Shown piece after piece: positions 23,465 through 32,793 of a DNA stretch of 64,000 bases; positions within the stretch are counted from its first letter, which is position 1, and each line of letters starts with the position of its first letter. A program made the translations under genes and the position numbers. The stretch is from Eutrophovita sp913057845 (GTDB lineage: Bacteria > Pseudomonadota > Gammaproteobacteria > Burkholderiales > Eutrophovitaceae): positions 62,001 through 126,000 of the forward strand of contig CAWUVH010000008.1 of NCBI GenBank assembly GCA_963925895.1, read 5' to 3'. The notes under the pieces were generated by a model. The model saw only the letters and a program-made list of their open reading frames with translations, ran no database searches and was not told the origin of the DNA.

Positions 23465-25321
23465 ATGAACAGATATCCACTCTGGAAGTACCTCATCATC
23501 GTCACGGCTGTGCTCGCGGGTATTGTGTACACATTGCCAAATTTTTTCGGCGAATCACCCGCGATTCAAGTCTCCCCCCTACGTACTGGGGTAAAAGTTG
23601 ACTTGCAGTTATTACAAAAGATCGACGATCTCCTCTCTGACGAAGGTATTGTTGCTCAAGCGTCTTATCTAGATAAAAATGGTGTTAAGGTCCGTTTTGA
23701 AGATGCAGATTCCCAGTTAAGGGCTAAGGATACGATTCAAAGTGACTTGGGTAAGGAATATGTTGTTGCTTTAAATCTGTTACCTAATTCCCCATCTTGG
23801 TTGACCTCCCTTAACGCCCTACCCATGTACCTTGGACTTGATCTAAGGGGAGGGGTGCATTTTTTACTCCAAGTTGATATGCCTTCCGCATTACAACAAG
23901 CTAGAGAGAGTTACTTGCAGGACCTGCGTCAGGTAATGCGGTCAGAAAACATTAGGTACTCGAAGATATCTACGGGTAAGACCTCAATTGACATAGAGTT
24001 TAGGGATGAATCGCTTAGAGATAATGCGATTGTAACGCTCGAGATCAAAGCATCTGACTTAACTTATTCGGTAGAGGAGCGATCAAATATTGCCGTTATC
24101 GTAGCTCAAATCAAACCTGAGGTTGAAAAACGAATCCAAGAGTTTGCGTTACAGCAAAATATTACAACTTTAAGAAATCGTGTGAATGAGCTTGGCGTTG
24201 CGGAGCCGATTGTTCAACAGTCTGGAGCGGACCGTGTGGTTGTCCAATTACCAGGTGTTCAGGATACAGCTAAGGCTAAGGATATCTTAGGTCGTACTGC
24301 GACACTCGAAGTGCGGTTGGTCGACGAGGATAAGATGGATCCGGCAAGCTTGCAGGCGGCGCAAGAAGGACGAATTCCCGCCGGCGATGATCTTATGTTT
24401 GATCGTGAAGGCACGCCATATTTACTCAAGAAAGAAGTCATTCTGACAGGTGATAGAATTGCTGATGCGCAACCTGGGTTTGATAGCACGACATCAGAGG
24501 CAGCCGTTCATCTAAGTTTGGACAGCCGAGGATCCTCCATTTTCCAAATGACGACGCGAGAAAATATCGGACGACGTATTGCGATGGTCCTCGTGGAAAA
24601 AGGTAGCACCGAGGTTGTGACGGCGCCTGTAGTGCGGGCAGAAATTCCAGGGGGCCGTGTGCAAATCAGTGGGAGTATGACTACAACTGAAGCACACGAT
24701 ACGGCGTTATTACTGAGGGCAGGTGCGCTGGCAGCACCCATGGAAATTATTGAAGAGCGAACTGTTGGTCCTAGCCTTGGCGCCGATAATATCGAGCGAG
24801 GATTCAAGTCAACTTGGATTGGGTTTGCTGCTTTAGCTATCTTTATTGGCGTTTATTATGCTCTCTTCGGCGTTATTTCTGTTTTTGCATTAAGTGTCAA
24901 CATGATGCTTTTGGTTGCAATTTTATCGATGTTGCAAGCAACACTGACATTGCCCGGCATCGCCGCGGTGGCGCTCACCTTGGGTATGGCTATTGATGCA
25001 AATGTGCTCATCAATGAGCGCATTAGAGAGGAAATTAGGAATGGGACCGCGCCACAGTCGGCGATAACTGCAGGCTACGAGCGGGCTTGGGGCACTATTT
25101 TAGACTCGAACATCACTACGCTTATTGCTGGCATTGCACTGTTCTTTTTCGGTACTGGACCAATTCGAGGTTTTGCCGTTGTTCATTGTATCGGGATACT
25201 GACTTCGATGTTTAGCGCCGTTTTTGTATCACGGGGTGTGGTGAATTTGATTTATGGGCGCAAGAAACGTATTGAAAGCCTTGCGATTGGTGATTCTGAC
25301 TGGCACAAAAAAACGAGTTAG
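23465..25321 (+). CDS. secD: Protein translocase subunit SecD
   Basis: A 618-residue RND-type membrane protein using the proton gradient to help protein export through SecYEG. The first membrane segment is at the N-terminus, followed by the P1 periplasmic region with LGLDLRGGVHFLLQVD and NRVNELGVAEPIVQQSG. Five C-terminal membrane helices include AVALTLGMAIDANVLINERI, with the functionally important Asp, and DSNITTLIAGIALFFFGTGP. Length equals that of E. coli SecD. It forms an operon with yajC and secF. Confidence 0.97.
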   Translation: MNRYPLWKYLIIVTAVLAGIVYTLPNFFGESPAIQVSPLRTGVKVDLQLLQKIDDLLSDEGIVAQASYLDKNGVKVRFEDADSQLRAKDTIQSDLGKEYVVALNLLPNSPSWLTSLNALPMYLGLDLRGGVHFLLQVDMPSALQQARESYLQDLRQVMRSENIRYSKISTGKTSIDIEFRDESLRDNAIVTLEIKASDLTYSVEERSNIAVIVAQIKPEVEKRIQEFALQQNITTLRNRVNELGVAEPIVQQSGADRVVVQLPGVQDTAKAKDILGRTATLEVRLVDEDKMDPASLQAAQEGRIPAGDDLMFDREGTPYLLKKEVILTGDRIADAQPGFDSTTSEAAVHLSLDSRGSSIFQMTTRENIGRRIAMVLVEKGSTEVVTAPVVRAEIPGGRVQISGSMTTTEAHDTALLLRAGALAAPMEIIEERTVGPSLGADNIERGFKSTWIGFAALAIFIGVYYALFGVISVFALSVNMMLLVAILSMLQATLTLPGIAAVALTLGMAIDANVLINERIREEIRNGTAPQSAITAGYERAWGTILDSNITTLIAGIALFFFGTGPIRGFAVVHCIGILTSMFSAVFVSRGVVNLIYGRKKRIESLAIGDSDWHKKTS

Positions 25322-25362
25322 TGTCGCAGTCGAAAAAGTAACTCAGATTAGGAAAAGCTGTC

Positions 25363-26292
25363 ATGGAGTTTTTTAAAATTCGTAAAGATATCCCATTTAT
25401 GCGCCATGCTTTGGCGTTTAATGTGATTTCCATTGCTATGTTCTTGGTTGCGGTCGGTGCACTTGGTTTTAAGGGATTGAATCTAGGCGTCGAATTTACA
25501 GGGGGAACAGTCATGGAAGTGGGCTATTCTCAGTCTGCAAACTTAACCCAAATTCGGAACACCCTTCAGTCTGGTGGAATGAATGAGCCAATGGTTCAGA
25601 GCTTTGGAGATTCAAAGACTGTGTTGATTCGTCTGCCAACAAAACCAGAATTATCTGGAGCGAAGTTATCCGATCAAGTTTTCTTAATGCTCAAAGCAGA
25701 TGATGCGCAATTGGAGCTTCGTCGCGTAGATTATGTCGGTTCTCAAGTGGGTGAGGAGTTGGTTGAGAAGGGTGCATTAGCGCTCTTGTTCGTCTCTTTA
25801 GGAATTGTGGCTTACTTAGCATTTCGCTTTGAGTGGAAGTTCGGGGTGGCCGGCATTCTAGCAAACCTTCATGACGTAGTGATTATTTTAGGGTTTTTTG
25901 CTATGTTTCAATGGGAGTTTTCTCTTCCGGTTTTAGCCGCCGTATTGGCGACTTTAGGGTATTCCGTAAATGAGTCCGTGGTCGTGTTTGACCGAATTCG
26001 TGAAAACTTTAGAAAAATGAGGAAAGCAACTGTTCGGGAAGTCATTAACAACGCCATCACCCGTACGATGTCTCGAACTATTATCACGCATGGTAGTACC
26101 CAATTGATGGTCCTTTCAATTTTAATTTTTGGTGGTGAAACGCTTCACTACTTCGCACTAGCATTGACGATTGGTATTTTGTTCGGAATTTATTCTTCCA
26201 TTTTTGTAGCAAGTCCACTCGTCCTGTGGTTGGGCATTAGTCGAGAAGACTTAATTAAGCCTGAGGTAAAGAAAGAGGAAGCAGTCGTCTAA
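25363..26292 (+). CDS. secF: Protein translocase subunit SecF
   Basis: A 309-residue partner of SecD with six membrane helices. Motifs are LNLGVEFTGGTVMEV, YVGSQVGEELVEKGALALL, ATLGYSVNESVVVFDRIREN and TRTIITHGSTQLMVL-like sequence (actual SRTIITHGST). AGGA before the ATG supports the start. The gene ends the queA-tgt-yajC-secD-secF cluster; an 86-bp gap separates it from a DedA gene. Confidence 0.97.
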   Translation: MEFFKIRKDIPFMRHALAFNVISIAMFLVAVGALGFKGLNLGVEFTGGTVMEVGYSQSANLTQIRNTLQSGGMNEPMVQSFGDSKTVLIRLPTKPELSGAKLSDQVFLMLKADDAQLELRRVDYVGSQVGEELVEKGALALLFVSLGIVAYLAFRFEWKFGVAGILANLHDVVIILGFFAMFQWEFSLPVLAAVLATLGYSVNESVVVFDRIRENFRKMRKATVREVINNAITRTMSRTIITHGSTQLMVLSILIFGGETLHYFALALTIGILFGIYSSIFVASPLVLWLGISREDLIKPEVKKEEAVV

Positions 26293-26378
26293 TAAACTTC
26301 ATGCACACGCTTTGATGTCTAAGGTGAGGCACTTCTTGCCGACTTGCATCTTGATGCACAGAAAGATGAGAGCCGAGA

Positions 26379-27032
26379 GTGGAATTCATTAGAGAAATTT
26401 ATTCGGTTGTTGTGCATCTCGATACCCATCTTGCTGCGGCAATTGCAACGTACGGCAAGACTACCTATTTGTTTCTCTTTTTAATCATTTTCTGCGAAAC
26501 GGGTTTGGTCTTAACTCCTTTTTTGCCCGGAGACTCCTTGTTGTTCCTAATTGGCACCTTCGTTGCCAAGGGAGACTTCAATTTCATTTTGATTACCAGC
26601 TCATTAACTGCTGCTGCAATTCTGGGAGACGCATTAAATTATTATCTCGGAAGCCTTTTCGGTCGAAGAGTATTGATGACGGGAAAAATACGATTTCTTA
26701 AGCAAGAGTATTTAGATCGGACTGAGAAGTTTTTTGAAGAATATGGCGCCAAGACTATAATCATTGCTCGATTTATTCCTATTGTCAGGACCTATGCTCC
26801 TTTTGTTGCTGGTATTGCTCGTTATCCCTACGCTCAGTTTTTAATGTTCAACGTGATTGGGGCTGTTTTATGGGTTTTCTCATTGGTAGGTGTTGGTTTC
26901 TACTTGGGAGATTTGCCGATTATCGAGAACAACTTAACAGCTGTGATTTTCTTTATTATTTTTCTATCTATTGCTCCGGCACTTATCGAGTTGATTAAGG
27001 GGCGACTTAGAACCAAGCCTCCAACTGGCTAG
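26379..27032 (+). CDS. DedA family inner-membrane protein
   Basis: A 217-residue polytopic membrane protein of the DedA/SNARE-associated (VTT) family. Conserved segments are CETGLVLTPFLPGDSLLFLIG, LGDALNYYLGSLFGRRV, FFEEYGAKTIIIARFIPIVR and TYAPFVAGIARYPYAQF, with the membrane Glu/Asp and the GxxxR-type loop kept. DedA proteins affect membrane potential and lipid-carrier recycling. The start is a GTG without a strong ribosome-binding site. The stop is immediately adjacent to the convergent purB stop. Confidence 0.92.
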   Translation: MEFIREIYSVVVHLDTHLAAAIATYGKTTYLFLFLIIFCETGLVLTPFLPGDSLLFLIGTFVAKGDFNFILITSSLTAAAILGDALNYYLGSLFGRRVLMTGKIRFLKQEYLDRTEKFFEEYGAKTIIIARFIPIVRTYAPFVAGIARYPYAQFLMFNVIGAVLWVFSLVGVGFYLGDLPIIENNLTAVIFFIIFLSIAPALIELIKGRLRTKPPTG

Positions 27033-28415
27033 TCATTTCTTAATATTTTTAGCTAGCCTTTGTGCGATTCCCGTGTAGGACTGAGGAGTTAGATCAAGAA
27101 GGCGTTTTTTTGCATCATCCGGAATAGTCAGGCTCTCAACAAATCTGTGCAAGTCTGGTTTAGTGATGCCACCTTGTCCTCGTGTTAAGTCTTTTAGCTG
27201 TTCATAGGCGTTTTCTATTCCATATTTCTTCATGACTGTTTGAACGGGTTCGGCGAGAACATCCCAGCACTGCTCAAGATCTTGGTTAAGTTTATCTAAA
27301 TTGATATCTAGCTTGGATAATCCCTTAAGGCATGATTCATAGGCAAGTAGTCCGTAACCTAAACCGACGCCCATATTACGGAGTACCGTCGAGTCGGTAA
27401 GGTCTCTCTGCCACCTCGAAATAGGTAATTTGCGACTGAGGTGATTTAGTACTGCATTCGATAAACCGAGATTTCCTTCAGAGTTTTCGAAATCAATAGG
27501 GTTTACTTTGTGCGGCATTGTTGATGAGCCGACTTCTCCTGCTCTGACTTTTTGTTTGAAATAACCAATTGAAATATAGCCCCATAAATCACGGTTGAGA
27601 TCGATCAGTATCGTATTGATACGCATGAGGCAATCAAATAATTCAGCAATTCCGTCATGAGGTTCGATCTGGGTGGTATATGGGATGGGATCTAAGCCCA
27701 AGCCTTTTATGACGTTTTGAGAATGGGTTTCCCAGTCGTAGTCTGGATAAGCGCTGAGGTGGGCGTTGAAGTTGCCGACTGCTCCATTCATTTTGCCCTG
27801 CAGAGTCGTTTCGGACAAACACGTCATTTGACGTTCTAGACGGTAGACTACGTTTGCTAATTCTTTTCCTAGAGTGGTTGGGCTGGCTGGTTGACCATGT
27901 GTTCTGGAGAGCATGGGCACTTCAGCGTATTTCACGCTTAAGTCGGCGAGGGTCGAAATGATGGAGGTTATCTTGGGTAAGAGCACGTCATTTTTAGCAC
28001 CTTTCAGCATCAGGGCATAGGATAGATTATTGATATCTTCCGAGGTGCAGGCGAAATGAATAAAAGGCGTGATGGGTGCTATATCCTCCTCTGTTTTCAG
28101 AGCTTGGCGTAACCAGTATTCCACCGCTTTAACATCATGATTAGTGGTCTGTTCAATTTTTTTAACTGCCAACGCATCATCTACAGAAAAGTTCTGAGCG
28201 AGTGCATTAAGTTTTTTGATCGAGCTTTGAGGAATGTTCTGTATCTCTTTTAAACCTGTTGACTCCGATAGCGATTTAAGCCATTCGATTTCCACGGTTA
28301 CTCGGTATTTAATCAGGGCATATTCACTGAAAAATTGAGCTAACGGCTGTGTTTTTTGTTGATAACGGCCATCAATCGGACTGATTGCGGTCAGGGCTGA
28401 TGAGTTTGAAGGCAT
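27033..28415 (-). CDS. purB: Adenylosuccinate lyase
   Basis: A 460-residue fumarase-superfamily enzyme acting twice in purine synthesis (SAICAR to AICAR, adenylosuccinate to AMP). The signature loop is GSSTMPHKVNPIDFENSEGN. Catalytic His regions are HDVKAVEYWL and RTHGQPASPTTLGKE, and FACTSEDINNLSYALML is also typical. The first codons (MPSNSSALTAISPIDGRYQ) match the E. coli-like branch. The gene abuts the convergent DedA gene with no spacer. Confidence 0.97.
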   Translation of the reverse strand: MPSNSSALTAISPIDGRYQQKTQPLAQFFSEYALIKYRVTVEIEWLKSLSESTGLKEIQNIPQSSIKKLNALAQNFSVDDALAVKKIEQTTNHDVKAVEYWLRQALKTEEDIAPITPFIHFACTSEDINNLSYALMLKGAKNDVLLPKITSIISTLADLSVKYAEVPMLSRTHGQPASPTTLGKELANVVYRLERQMTCLSETTLQGKMNGAVGNFNAHLSAYPDYDWETHSQNVIKGLGLDPIPYTTQIEPHDGIAELFDCLMRINTILIDLNRDLWGYISIGYFKQKVRAGEVGSSTMPHKVNPIDFENSEGNLGLSNAVLNHLSRKLPISRWQRDLTDSTVLRNMGVGLGYGLLAYESCLKGLSKLDINLDKLNQDLEQCWDVLAEPVQTVMKKYGIENAYEQLKDLTRGQGGITKPDLHRFVESLTIPDDAKKRLLDLTPQSYTGIAQRLAKNIKK

Positions 28416-28507
28416 GGATCAATTAAACAGAAGGTTATGGTTGGGTAGTCTTTAATTTTAGCACGCCCCAATTATCGATATTACGGGACTTGGTGCCTGA
28501 TCTATTT

Positions 28508-29596
28508 CTAAAGATTGTGACTTTGAGCATTTAAGTCCGATATAACCCCGCCGCCCAGGCACACGTTTGACTCGTATACCACTAGAGACTGTCCTGGCGT
28601 AACGGCCCATTGAGGTTCGGCAAATTGGACATGACACATCGATTCAGTAACGTCTTTTATGGTGCAGGCGGCATCTTTTTGACGATACCTGGATTTGGCG
28701 CCGAAGACCCATTGGCTCGATGGTGTATTCCCGGAAATCCAATGGAGGTTTTGCGCATAGATATCTGGATTCTGGAGGAGAGGATGATCGTGTCCTTGTA
28801 CGACAGTGAGCGTATTTGTTGCCATATCTTTCTTGGAGACATACCAAGGCAGGCCATCCCCGCCTATTCCGAGTCCTTGTCGCTGGCCAATCGTGTGAAA
28901 CATTAATCCCTGGTGCGACCCGACAGTCTGGCCTTCTGGGGTTATTATATTTCCCGGTTTGTCAGGCAAATATCGCCCTAAAAAATCTTTAAACCGGCGC
29001 TCTCCGATGAAGCAGATGCCAGTCGAATCTTTTTTGTTGTGATTCCCTAAACCTAGGCGTTTCGCGATCGCTCTTACTTCTCTTTTATACATATTGCCCA
29101 GAGGGAATAACGTTTTAGAGAGTTGATCTTGATTGAGTCTATATAAAAAATAACTTTGATCTTTTGTGCCGTCTTCTGCTTTTAGTAGCTCAAAAAGCCC
29201 ACTACGTTCTCGCAGTTGTGCATAGTGCCCTGTGGCTATTTTGTCAGCGCCAAGTTGTATTGCATGATCTAAGAATGCTTTGAATTTAATTTCAGAATTG
29301 CAGAAAACGTCAGGGTTAGGGGTCCTGCCGCGCGCATACTCGTCTAGGAACTCATTGAACACGCGGTCTCTATATTCCTTGGAAAAATTAACGGTTTCGA
29401 TTTCAATGCCGAGTGTCTCTGCAACTGAAACCGCATCAATCAGATCTTCTCTGGAGCTGCAATAACTTTCGTCGTCATCATCTTCCCAGTTTTTCATGAA
29501 GACTCCGGTGACCTCGTAGCCTTGCTCTTTGAGTAGCCACGCAGCGATTGCAGAGTCAACGCCCCCAGAGAGCCCGACAACAATTTTCTTGTTCAA
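28508..29596 (-). CDS. mnmA: tRNA-specific 2-thiouridylase MnmA
   Basis: A 362-residue enzyme that thiolates U34 of tRNAs for Lys, Glu and Gln. The PP-loop is VGLSGGVDSAIAAWLLKEQG at the N-terminus, and GVFMKNWEDDDD is typical. The two catalytic cysteines lie in NPDVFCNSEIKF and TGICFIGER. The C-terminal beta-barrel is present. A Nudix gene (NudJ type) lies 16 bp upstream on the same strand, the same neighbour as in enterobacteria. Confidence 0.97.
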   Translation of the reverse strand: MNKKIVVGLSGGVDSAIAAWLLKEQGYEVTGVFMKNWEDDDDESYCSSREDLIDAVSVAETLGIEIETVNFSKEYRDRVFNEFLDEYARGRTPNPDVFCNSEIKFKAFLDHAIQLGADKIATGHYAQLRERSGLFELLKAEDGTKDQSYFLYRLNQDQLSKTLFPLGNMYKREVRAIAKRLGLGNHNKKDSTGICFIGERRFKDFLGRYLPDKPGNIITPEGQTVGSHQGLMFHTIGQRQGLGIGGDGLPWYVSKKDMATNTLTVVQGHDHPLLQNPDIYAQNLHWISGNTPSSQWVFGAKSRYRQKDAACTIKDVTESMCHVQFAEPQWAVTPGQSLVVYESNVCLGGGVISDLNAQSHNL

Positions 29597-29612
29597 AGTA
29601 TTTCGCTCATAT

Positions 29613-30053
29613 TTACGGTCTGATGACGCTCAGAGGGAATAAACACCCGTCTACGTAGTCAGTGATACAGCTCAGCACAAGAGGACTTCTGAGTCTATGT
29701 GATTCACTCTTTATTTCCTCTAAGCTCAACCACAACGTCCGGATAATCCCGGTATCTAAGATTCTCTTCGGGAAGAATTCCCCTACATCCCCTGCAAACG
29801 AAATTCTGAGGAAGGTTACATCGTTTGGTGCTTTGTTCCAAAGTTGTATTCCTGTAGTGTATTTTGGCGCAAAGCTAAATGCTGTTTCCTCTAAAACTTC
29901 TCGTTTGACTGCGTCGATCAGCGTCTCACCAGACTCTAAATGTCCTGCAGGTTGGTTGAGTCTGACACCCTCACTTGTGTTTTCCTCTACAAGCAAGAAT
30001 CTACCGTCTCGCTCTGCAATGGCAGCGACTGTAACGTTTGGTTTCCAGACCAT
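29613..30053 (-). CDS. nudJ: Nudix hydrolase, NudJ type
   Basis: A 146-residue Nudix phosphatase. The Nudix box reads GHLESGETLIDAVKREVLEE, with the metal-binding REVLEE at its end. The N-terminus MVWKPNVTVAAIAERDGRFLLVEE is close to NudJ, which removes phosphate from thiamine pyrophosphates and nucleoside di- and triphosphates. Placement next to mnmA strengthens the NudJ assignment. It probably acts in cytoplasmic clean-up of phosphorylated metabolites. Confidence 0.88.
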   Translation of the reverse strand: MVWKPNVTVAAIAERDGRFLLVEENTSEGVRLNQPAGHLESGETLIDAVKREVLEETAFSFAPKYTTGIQLWNKAPNDVTFLRISFAGDVGEFFPKRILDTGIIRTLWLSLEEIKSESHRLRSPLVLSCITDYVDGCLFPLSVIRP

Positions 30054-30165
30054 TTCGTATTCTTTAATGAATTGTTGTTCGCGTGAGTGAGATCGACTTT
30101 TTTATGCCAACACTAACGAAGAGTGTATCTGAAAAAAATCGTCCCAACATTCACATTACGCTTCC

Positions 30166-31779
30166 TTAGGCACCATTTTTTACGATTTCATCGTATGCAG
30201 GTAGTGTTAAGAATTCTACAAACTCATCGTCAAGAGTAAGTTTTTCAAACATCTCAGCTCCTTCTGGATATCTTCCATTTTGGTAATTGGATCCGAGCAT
30301 GTCTTTTATTTTTTCTAACTCCTCTGGAATTAAACTACTGAATAATTCTTTTGTTACTTTTCTACCATCTTCTAACAGTCCTAAAGGGCTTCGGATCCAA
30401 TGCCAAATTTGTGCTCGAGATATTTCGGCGGTGGCTGCATCTTCCATTAGGTTGAAAATGGGGACGCACCCCGTGCCTGCGATCCAAGCGCCAATATATT
30501 GAATGCCAATGTTTATGTTGGCTCGTAAGCCAGCTTCCGTGATTGGCCCATTGGGTTTGAAGTCAATGAGGTCGCTAGCCGATATGTTCACGTCGGGCCG
30601 TTGCTTACTGATTTGATTTGGCGTTGTCATGACTTTGTCAAAGGCATCTTGCGCAACTTTGACGAGTCCTGGGTGTGCTACCCAGGTGCCGTCATGCCCA
30701 TCACTGGCTTCTCTTTCTTTATCCGTTCTAACCTTGTCTATAGCTGCTTGGTTTGATGCTTCATCATTTTTTATTGGAATCTGTGCCGCCATTCCGCCCA
30801 TCGCAAAAGCGCCTCGTTTATGACACGTTTTAATGAGCAATAGTGAGTAAGCACGCATGAACGGGCTCGTCATGGTGACGACATTGCGGTCTGCAAGTAT
30901 GAAGTTTTCTTGATGCCTAAACTTTTTGATGCAGCTGAAAATATAATCCCATCTACCACAGTTTAGTCCTGCCGAATGCTCTCTTAGCTCGTATAAGATT
31001 TCATCCATCTCAAATGAGGCCATAATTGTTTCGATTAAAACAGTTGCTTTTACGCTGCCTTGTGGGACACCTATTTCGTCTTGACTGAAGATAAATACGT
31101 CGTTCCACAATCGAGCTTCTAGGTGAGATTCCAGCTTCGGAAGATAAAAATAAATTCCTGATTTTTGGGAAAGACGTTCTTTGGCGTTGTGAAAGAAGTA
31201 AAGGCCAAAGTCAAACAGTGAGCCAGACATTGGTTCACCATCAATGATCACGTGTGCTTCCGTTAGATGCCATCCGCGTGGTCTGATGAGAAGGGTGGCT
31301 GTTTCCTTGTTTAGTGAATATGACTTGCCTGCTTCGTTGGTAAAGCTGATCGTTTTTCTAACAGCATCCCGCATATTTATCTGGCCTGATACTTGGTTGT
31401 TCCAGGTCGGCGTGTTGGAGTCCTCAAAGTCTGCCATGTACATTTTGGCACCGGCGTTCAAGGCATTGATCACCATCTTCCTGTCGGTCGGTCCTGTGAT
31501 TTCTGTTCTTCGATCTTGAAGGTCTTGAGGAACGGTTGCTACTACCCAGTCGCCTTCTCGAATGGCTTTGGTTTCTGAAAGAAAATCAGGTAATTTTCCA
31601 GCATCAAGTTCTAGTTGACGAGTGACGCGACGGGCAATCAGCTCTTTTCTTGTGCTGTCAAAGTTTCGATGCAATTTGGCGAGGAATTCAAGTGCCTCCG
31701 AGGTCAGTATTTCTGCGAAGTCGGGCTTGTAGGCCCCAGATATAGTTACTCCGTTCGGGCAAGGGTATTGTTGACTCAT
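30166..31779 (-). CDS. aceB: Malate synthase A
   Basis: A 537-residue malate synthase condensing glyoxylate with acetyl-CoA in the glyoxylate shunt. Typical segments are YMADFEDSNTPTWNNQVSGQ, LLIRPRGWHLTEAH, YFYLPKLESHLEARLWNDVF, LIETIMASFEMDEILYELRE and LNCGRWDYIFSCIKKF. The reading frame is open further upstream, but GGAG lies 4-7 bp before a double ATG (31782 and 31779), so I begin there; the length then fits the family. No isocitrate lyase gene is in the window. AT-rich palindromes lie upstream at 31821-31858. Confidence 0.96.
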   Translation of the reverse strand: MSQQYPCPNGVTISGAYKPDFAEILTSEALEFLAKLHRNFDSTRKELIARRVTRQLELDAGKLPDFLSETKAIREGDWVVATVPQDLQDRRTEITGPTDRKMVINALNAGAKMYMADFEDSNTPTWNNQVSGQINMRDAVRKTISFTNEAGKSYSLNKETATLLIRPRGWHLTEAHVIIDGEPMSGSLFDFGLYFFHNAKERLSQKSGIYFYLPKLESHLEARLWNDVFIFSQDEIGVPQGSVKATVLIETIMASFEMDEILYELREHSAGLNCGRWDYIFSCIKKFRHQENFILADRNVVTMTSPFMRAYSLLLIKTCHKRGAFAMGGMAAQIPIKNDEASNQAAIDKVRTDKEREASDGHDGTWVAHPGLVKVAQDAFDKVMTTPNQISKQRPDVNISASDLIDFKPNGPITEAGLRANINIGIQYIGAWIAGTGCVPIFNLMEDAATAEISRAQIWHWIRSPLGLLEDGRKVTKELFSSLIPEELEKIKDMLGSNYQNGRYPEGAEMFEKLTLDDEFVEFLTLPAYDEIVKNGA

Positions 31780-31820
31780 CATCGTTCTCCAGTGTGACTT
31801 TTTGACGCACAGCGTCATAA

Positions 31821-31858
31821 TTTCATATTATGAAAGGTAATTTTATTTTAATTAAAAT
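31821..31858. promoter_or_regulatory. Two palindromes upstream of malate synthase
   Basis: TTTCATATTATGAAA (31821-31835) has 6-bp arms with a 3-bp spacer, and ATTTTAATTAAAAT (31845-31858) is a perfect 14-bp palindrome. They lie 42 to 79 bp upstream of the aceB start, the expected promoter zone. Glyoxylate-shunt genes are commonly controlled by carbon-source regulators, but no regulator is adjacent, and AT-rich palindromes can arise by chance. Confidence 0.35.
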
Positions 31859-31896
31859 TATACCTAATTCATAAAGATGTTTTTGCTTCAGTTTAA

Positions 31897-31924
31897 TAAA
31901 AAACGGCAACCGAAGTTGCCGTTT
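31897..31924 (-). terminator. Rho-independent terminator after cold-shock gene
   Basis: On the minus strand AAACGGCAAC-TTCG-GTTGCCGTTT forms a perfect 10-bp stem closed by a stable TTCG tetraloop and is followed by a T-run. It ends about 34 bp after the cold-shock gene stop and insulates it from malate synthase downstream on the same strand. Confidence 0.9.
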
Positions 31925-31957
31925 GGTGTTGCTCAAGATAGAGTCTAAACTGTTCGT

Positions 31958-32164
31958 TTAGTCTCCTTCTTTAATGTTTGAAGCTTGTTTTCCTTTAGGT
32001 CCTTGCGTTACCTCGAAGGCTACTTTTTGTCCTTCTTTGAGGGTTTTGAACCCATTCATTTCAATAGCTGAGAAGTGAGCAAATAGATCTTCGCTTCCAT
32101 CGTCAGGTGTGATGAAACCAAAACCTTTTGCGTCATTGAACCATTTTACTGTGCCAGTTGCCAT
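31958..32164 (-). CDS. Cold-shock protein (CspA family)
   Basis: A 68-residue single cold-shock domain that binds single-stranded RNA/DNA. RNP1 is KGFGFI and RNP2 is LFAHFSAI, the full protein starting MATGTVKWFNDAKGFGFITP. The frame stays open five codons upstream, but MATGTVKW is the usual family start. A long leader upstream fits the family, whose mRNAs often carry thermoregulated 5' regions. The family member (CspA, CspC, CspE type) cannot be resolved. Confidence 0.95.
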   Translation of the reverse strand: MATGTVKWFNDAKGFGFITPDDGSEDLFAHFSAIEMNGFKTLKEGQKVAFEVTQGPKGKQASNIKEGD

Positions 32165-32487
32165 ACCCCTAATCCCCAATACTTTTTAATAAATACAGCC
32201 GTTAAGCTGTCAGACTTCATTTGTATTCAAACCCCCAGAGCTGAATGCGCTTATCGCAGTCAGTGGTGATGCAAATGCAAACTCCCTAGTAACTTTTTAT
32301 GCGATTCCCATCGTGAAGTCAAGAAACTTTCGGAGGATGTTTATGTCGTAGTTTAAGTATTAGCTGTCTACCTTGTAAATTGTTGCATTGCACCCATCGC
32401 ATTTGTTAAGTTATAGCTTGAGTTTTAAACTGTAGTCATAAAGATAAGGGTTATACTTCCAACATTAAAAATTTAAGGACTTAAGTT
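32165..32487. other. Divergent intergenic region between cold-shock gene and clpS
   Basis: These 323 bp separate the minus-strand cold-shock gene from plus-strand clpS and must contain both promoters plus the cold-shock leader. I see a TATACT-like -10 near 32452-32457 on the plus strand without a matching -35 at normal distance, and the small palindrome AGTTT-T-AAACT near 32419. No open frame or tRNA is seen. A structured leader is likely on family grounds, but I cannot fold it here. Confidence 0.5.
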
Positions 32488-32793
32488 GTGAGTAATCAGC
32501 AAGGTGATGCGCATTTAGTAGCAGAAACAACTAAGATCAAGCCGCCAAGGCTATACAAGGTTATGCTACTGAACGACGATTACACTCCGATGGAATTTGT
32601 TGTGATGGTGCTTCAAAAATTTTTTTCGATGACCAGCGAGCAGGCGACGCAAGTCATGCTAAAGGTGCATCGAGACGGTGTTGGGGTGTGTGGCGTCTTC
32701 GTAAAGGATGTGGCAACAACTAAGGTGGAGCTCGTGGCTGGGTTTTCTCGTCAACATCAACACCCCCTACAATGCACGATGGAGGAAGTATGA
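32488..32793 (+). CDS. clpS: ATP-dependent Clp protease adaptor ClpS
   Basis: A 101-residue N-end-rule adaptor that delivers substrates to ClpAP. The core LYKVMLLNDDYTPMEFVVMVL holds the conserved NDDYT and Met gatekeeper region, followed by QVMLKVHRDGVGVCGVF. It starts with GTG, supported by AAGGA 9 bp upstream. Its stop overlaps the clpA start by 4 bp (ATGA), the standard clpS-clpA arrangement. Confidence 0.96.
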   Translation: MSNQQGDAHLVAETTKIKPPRLYKVMLLNDDYTPMEFVVMVLQKFFSMTSEQATQVMLKVHRDGVGVCGVFVKDVATTKVELVAGFSRQHQHPLQCTMEEV

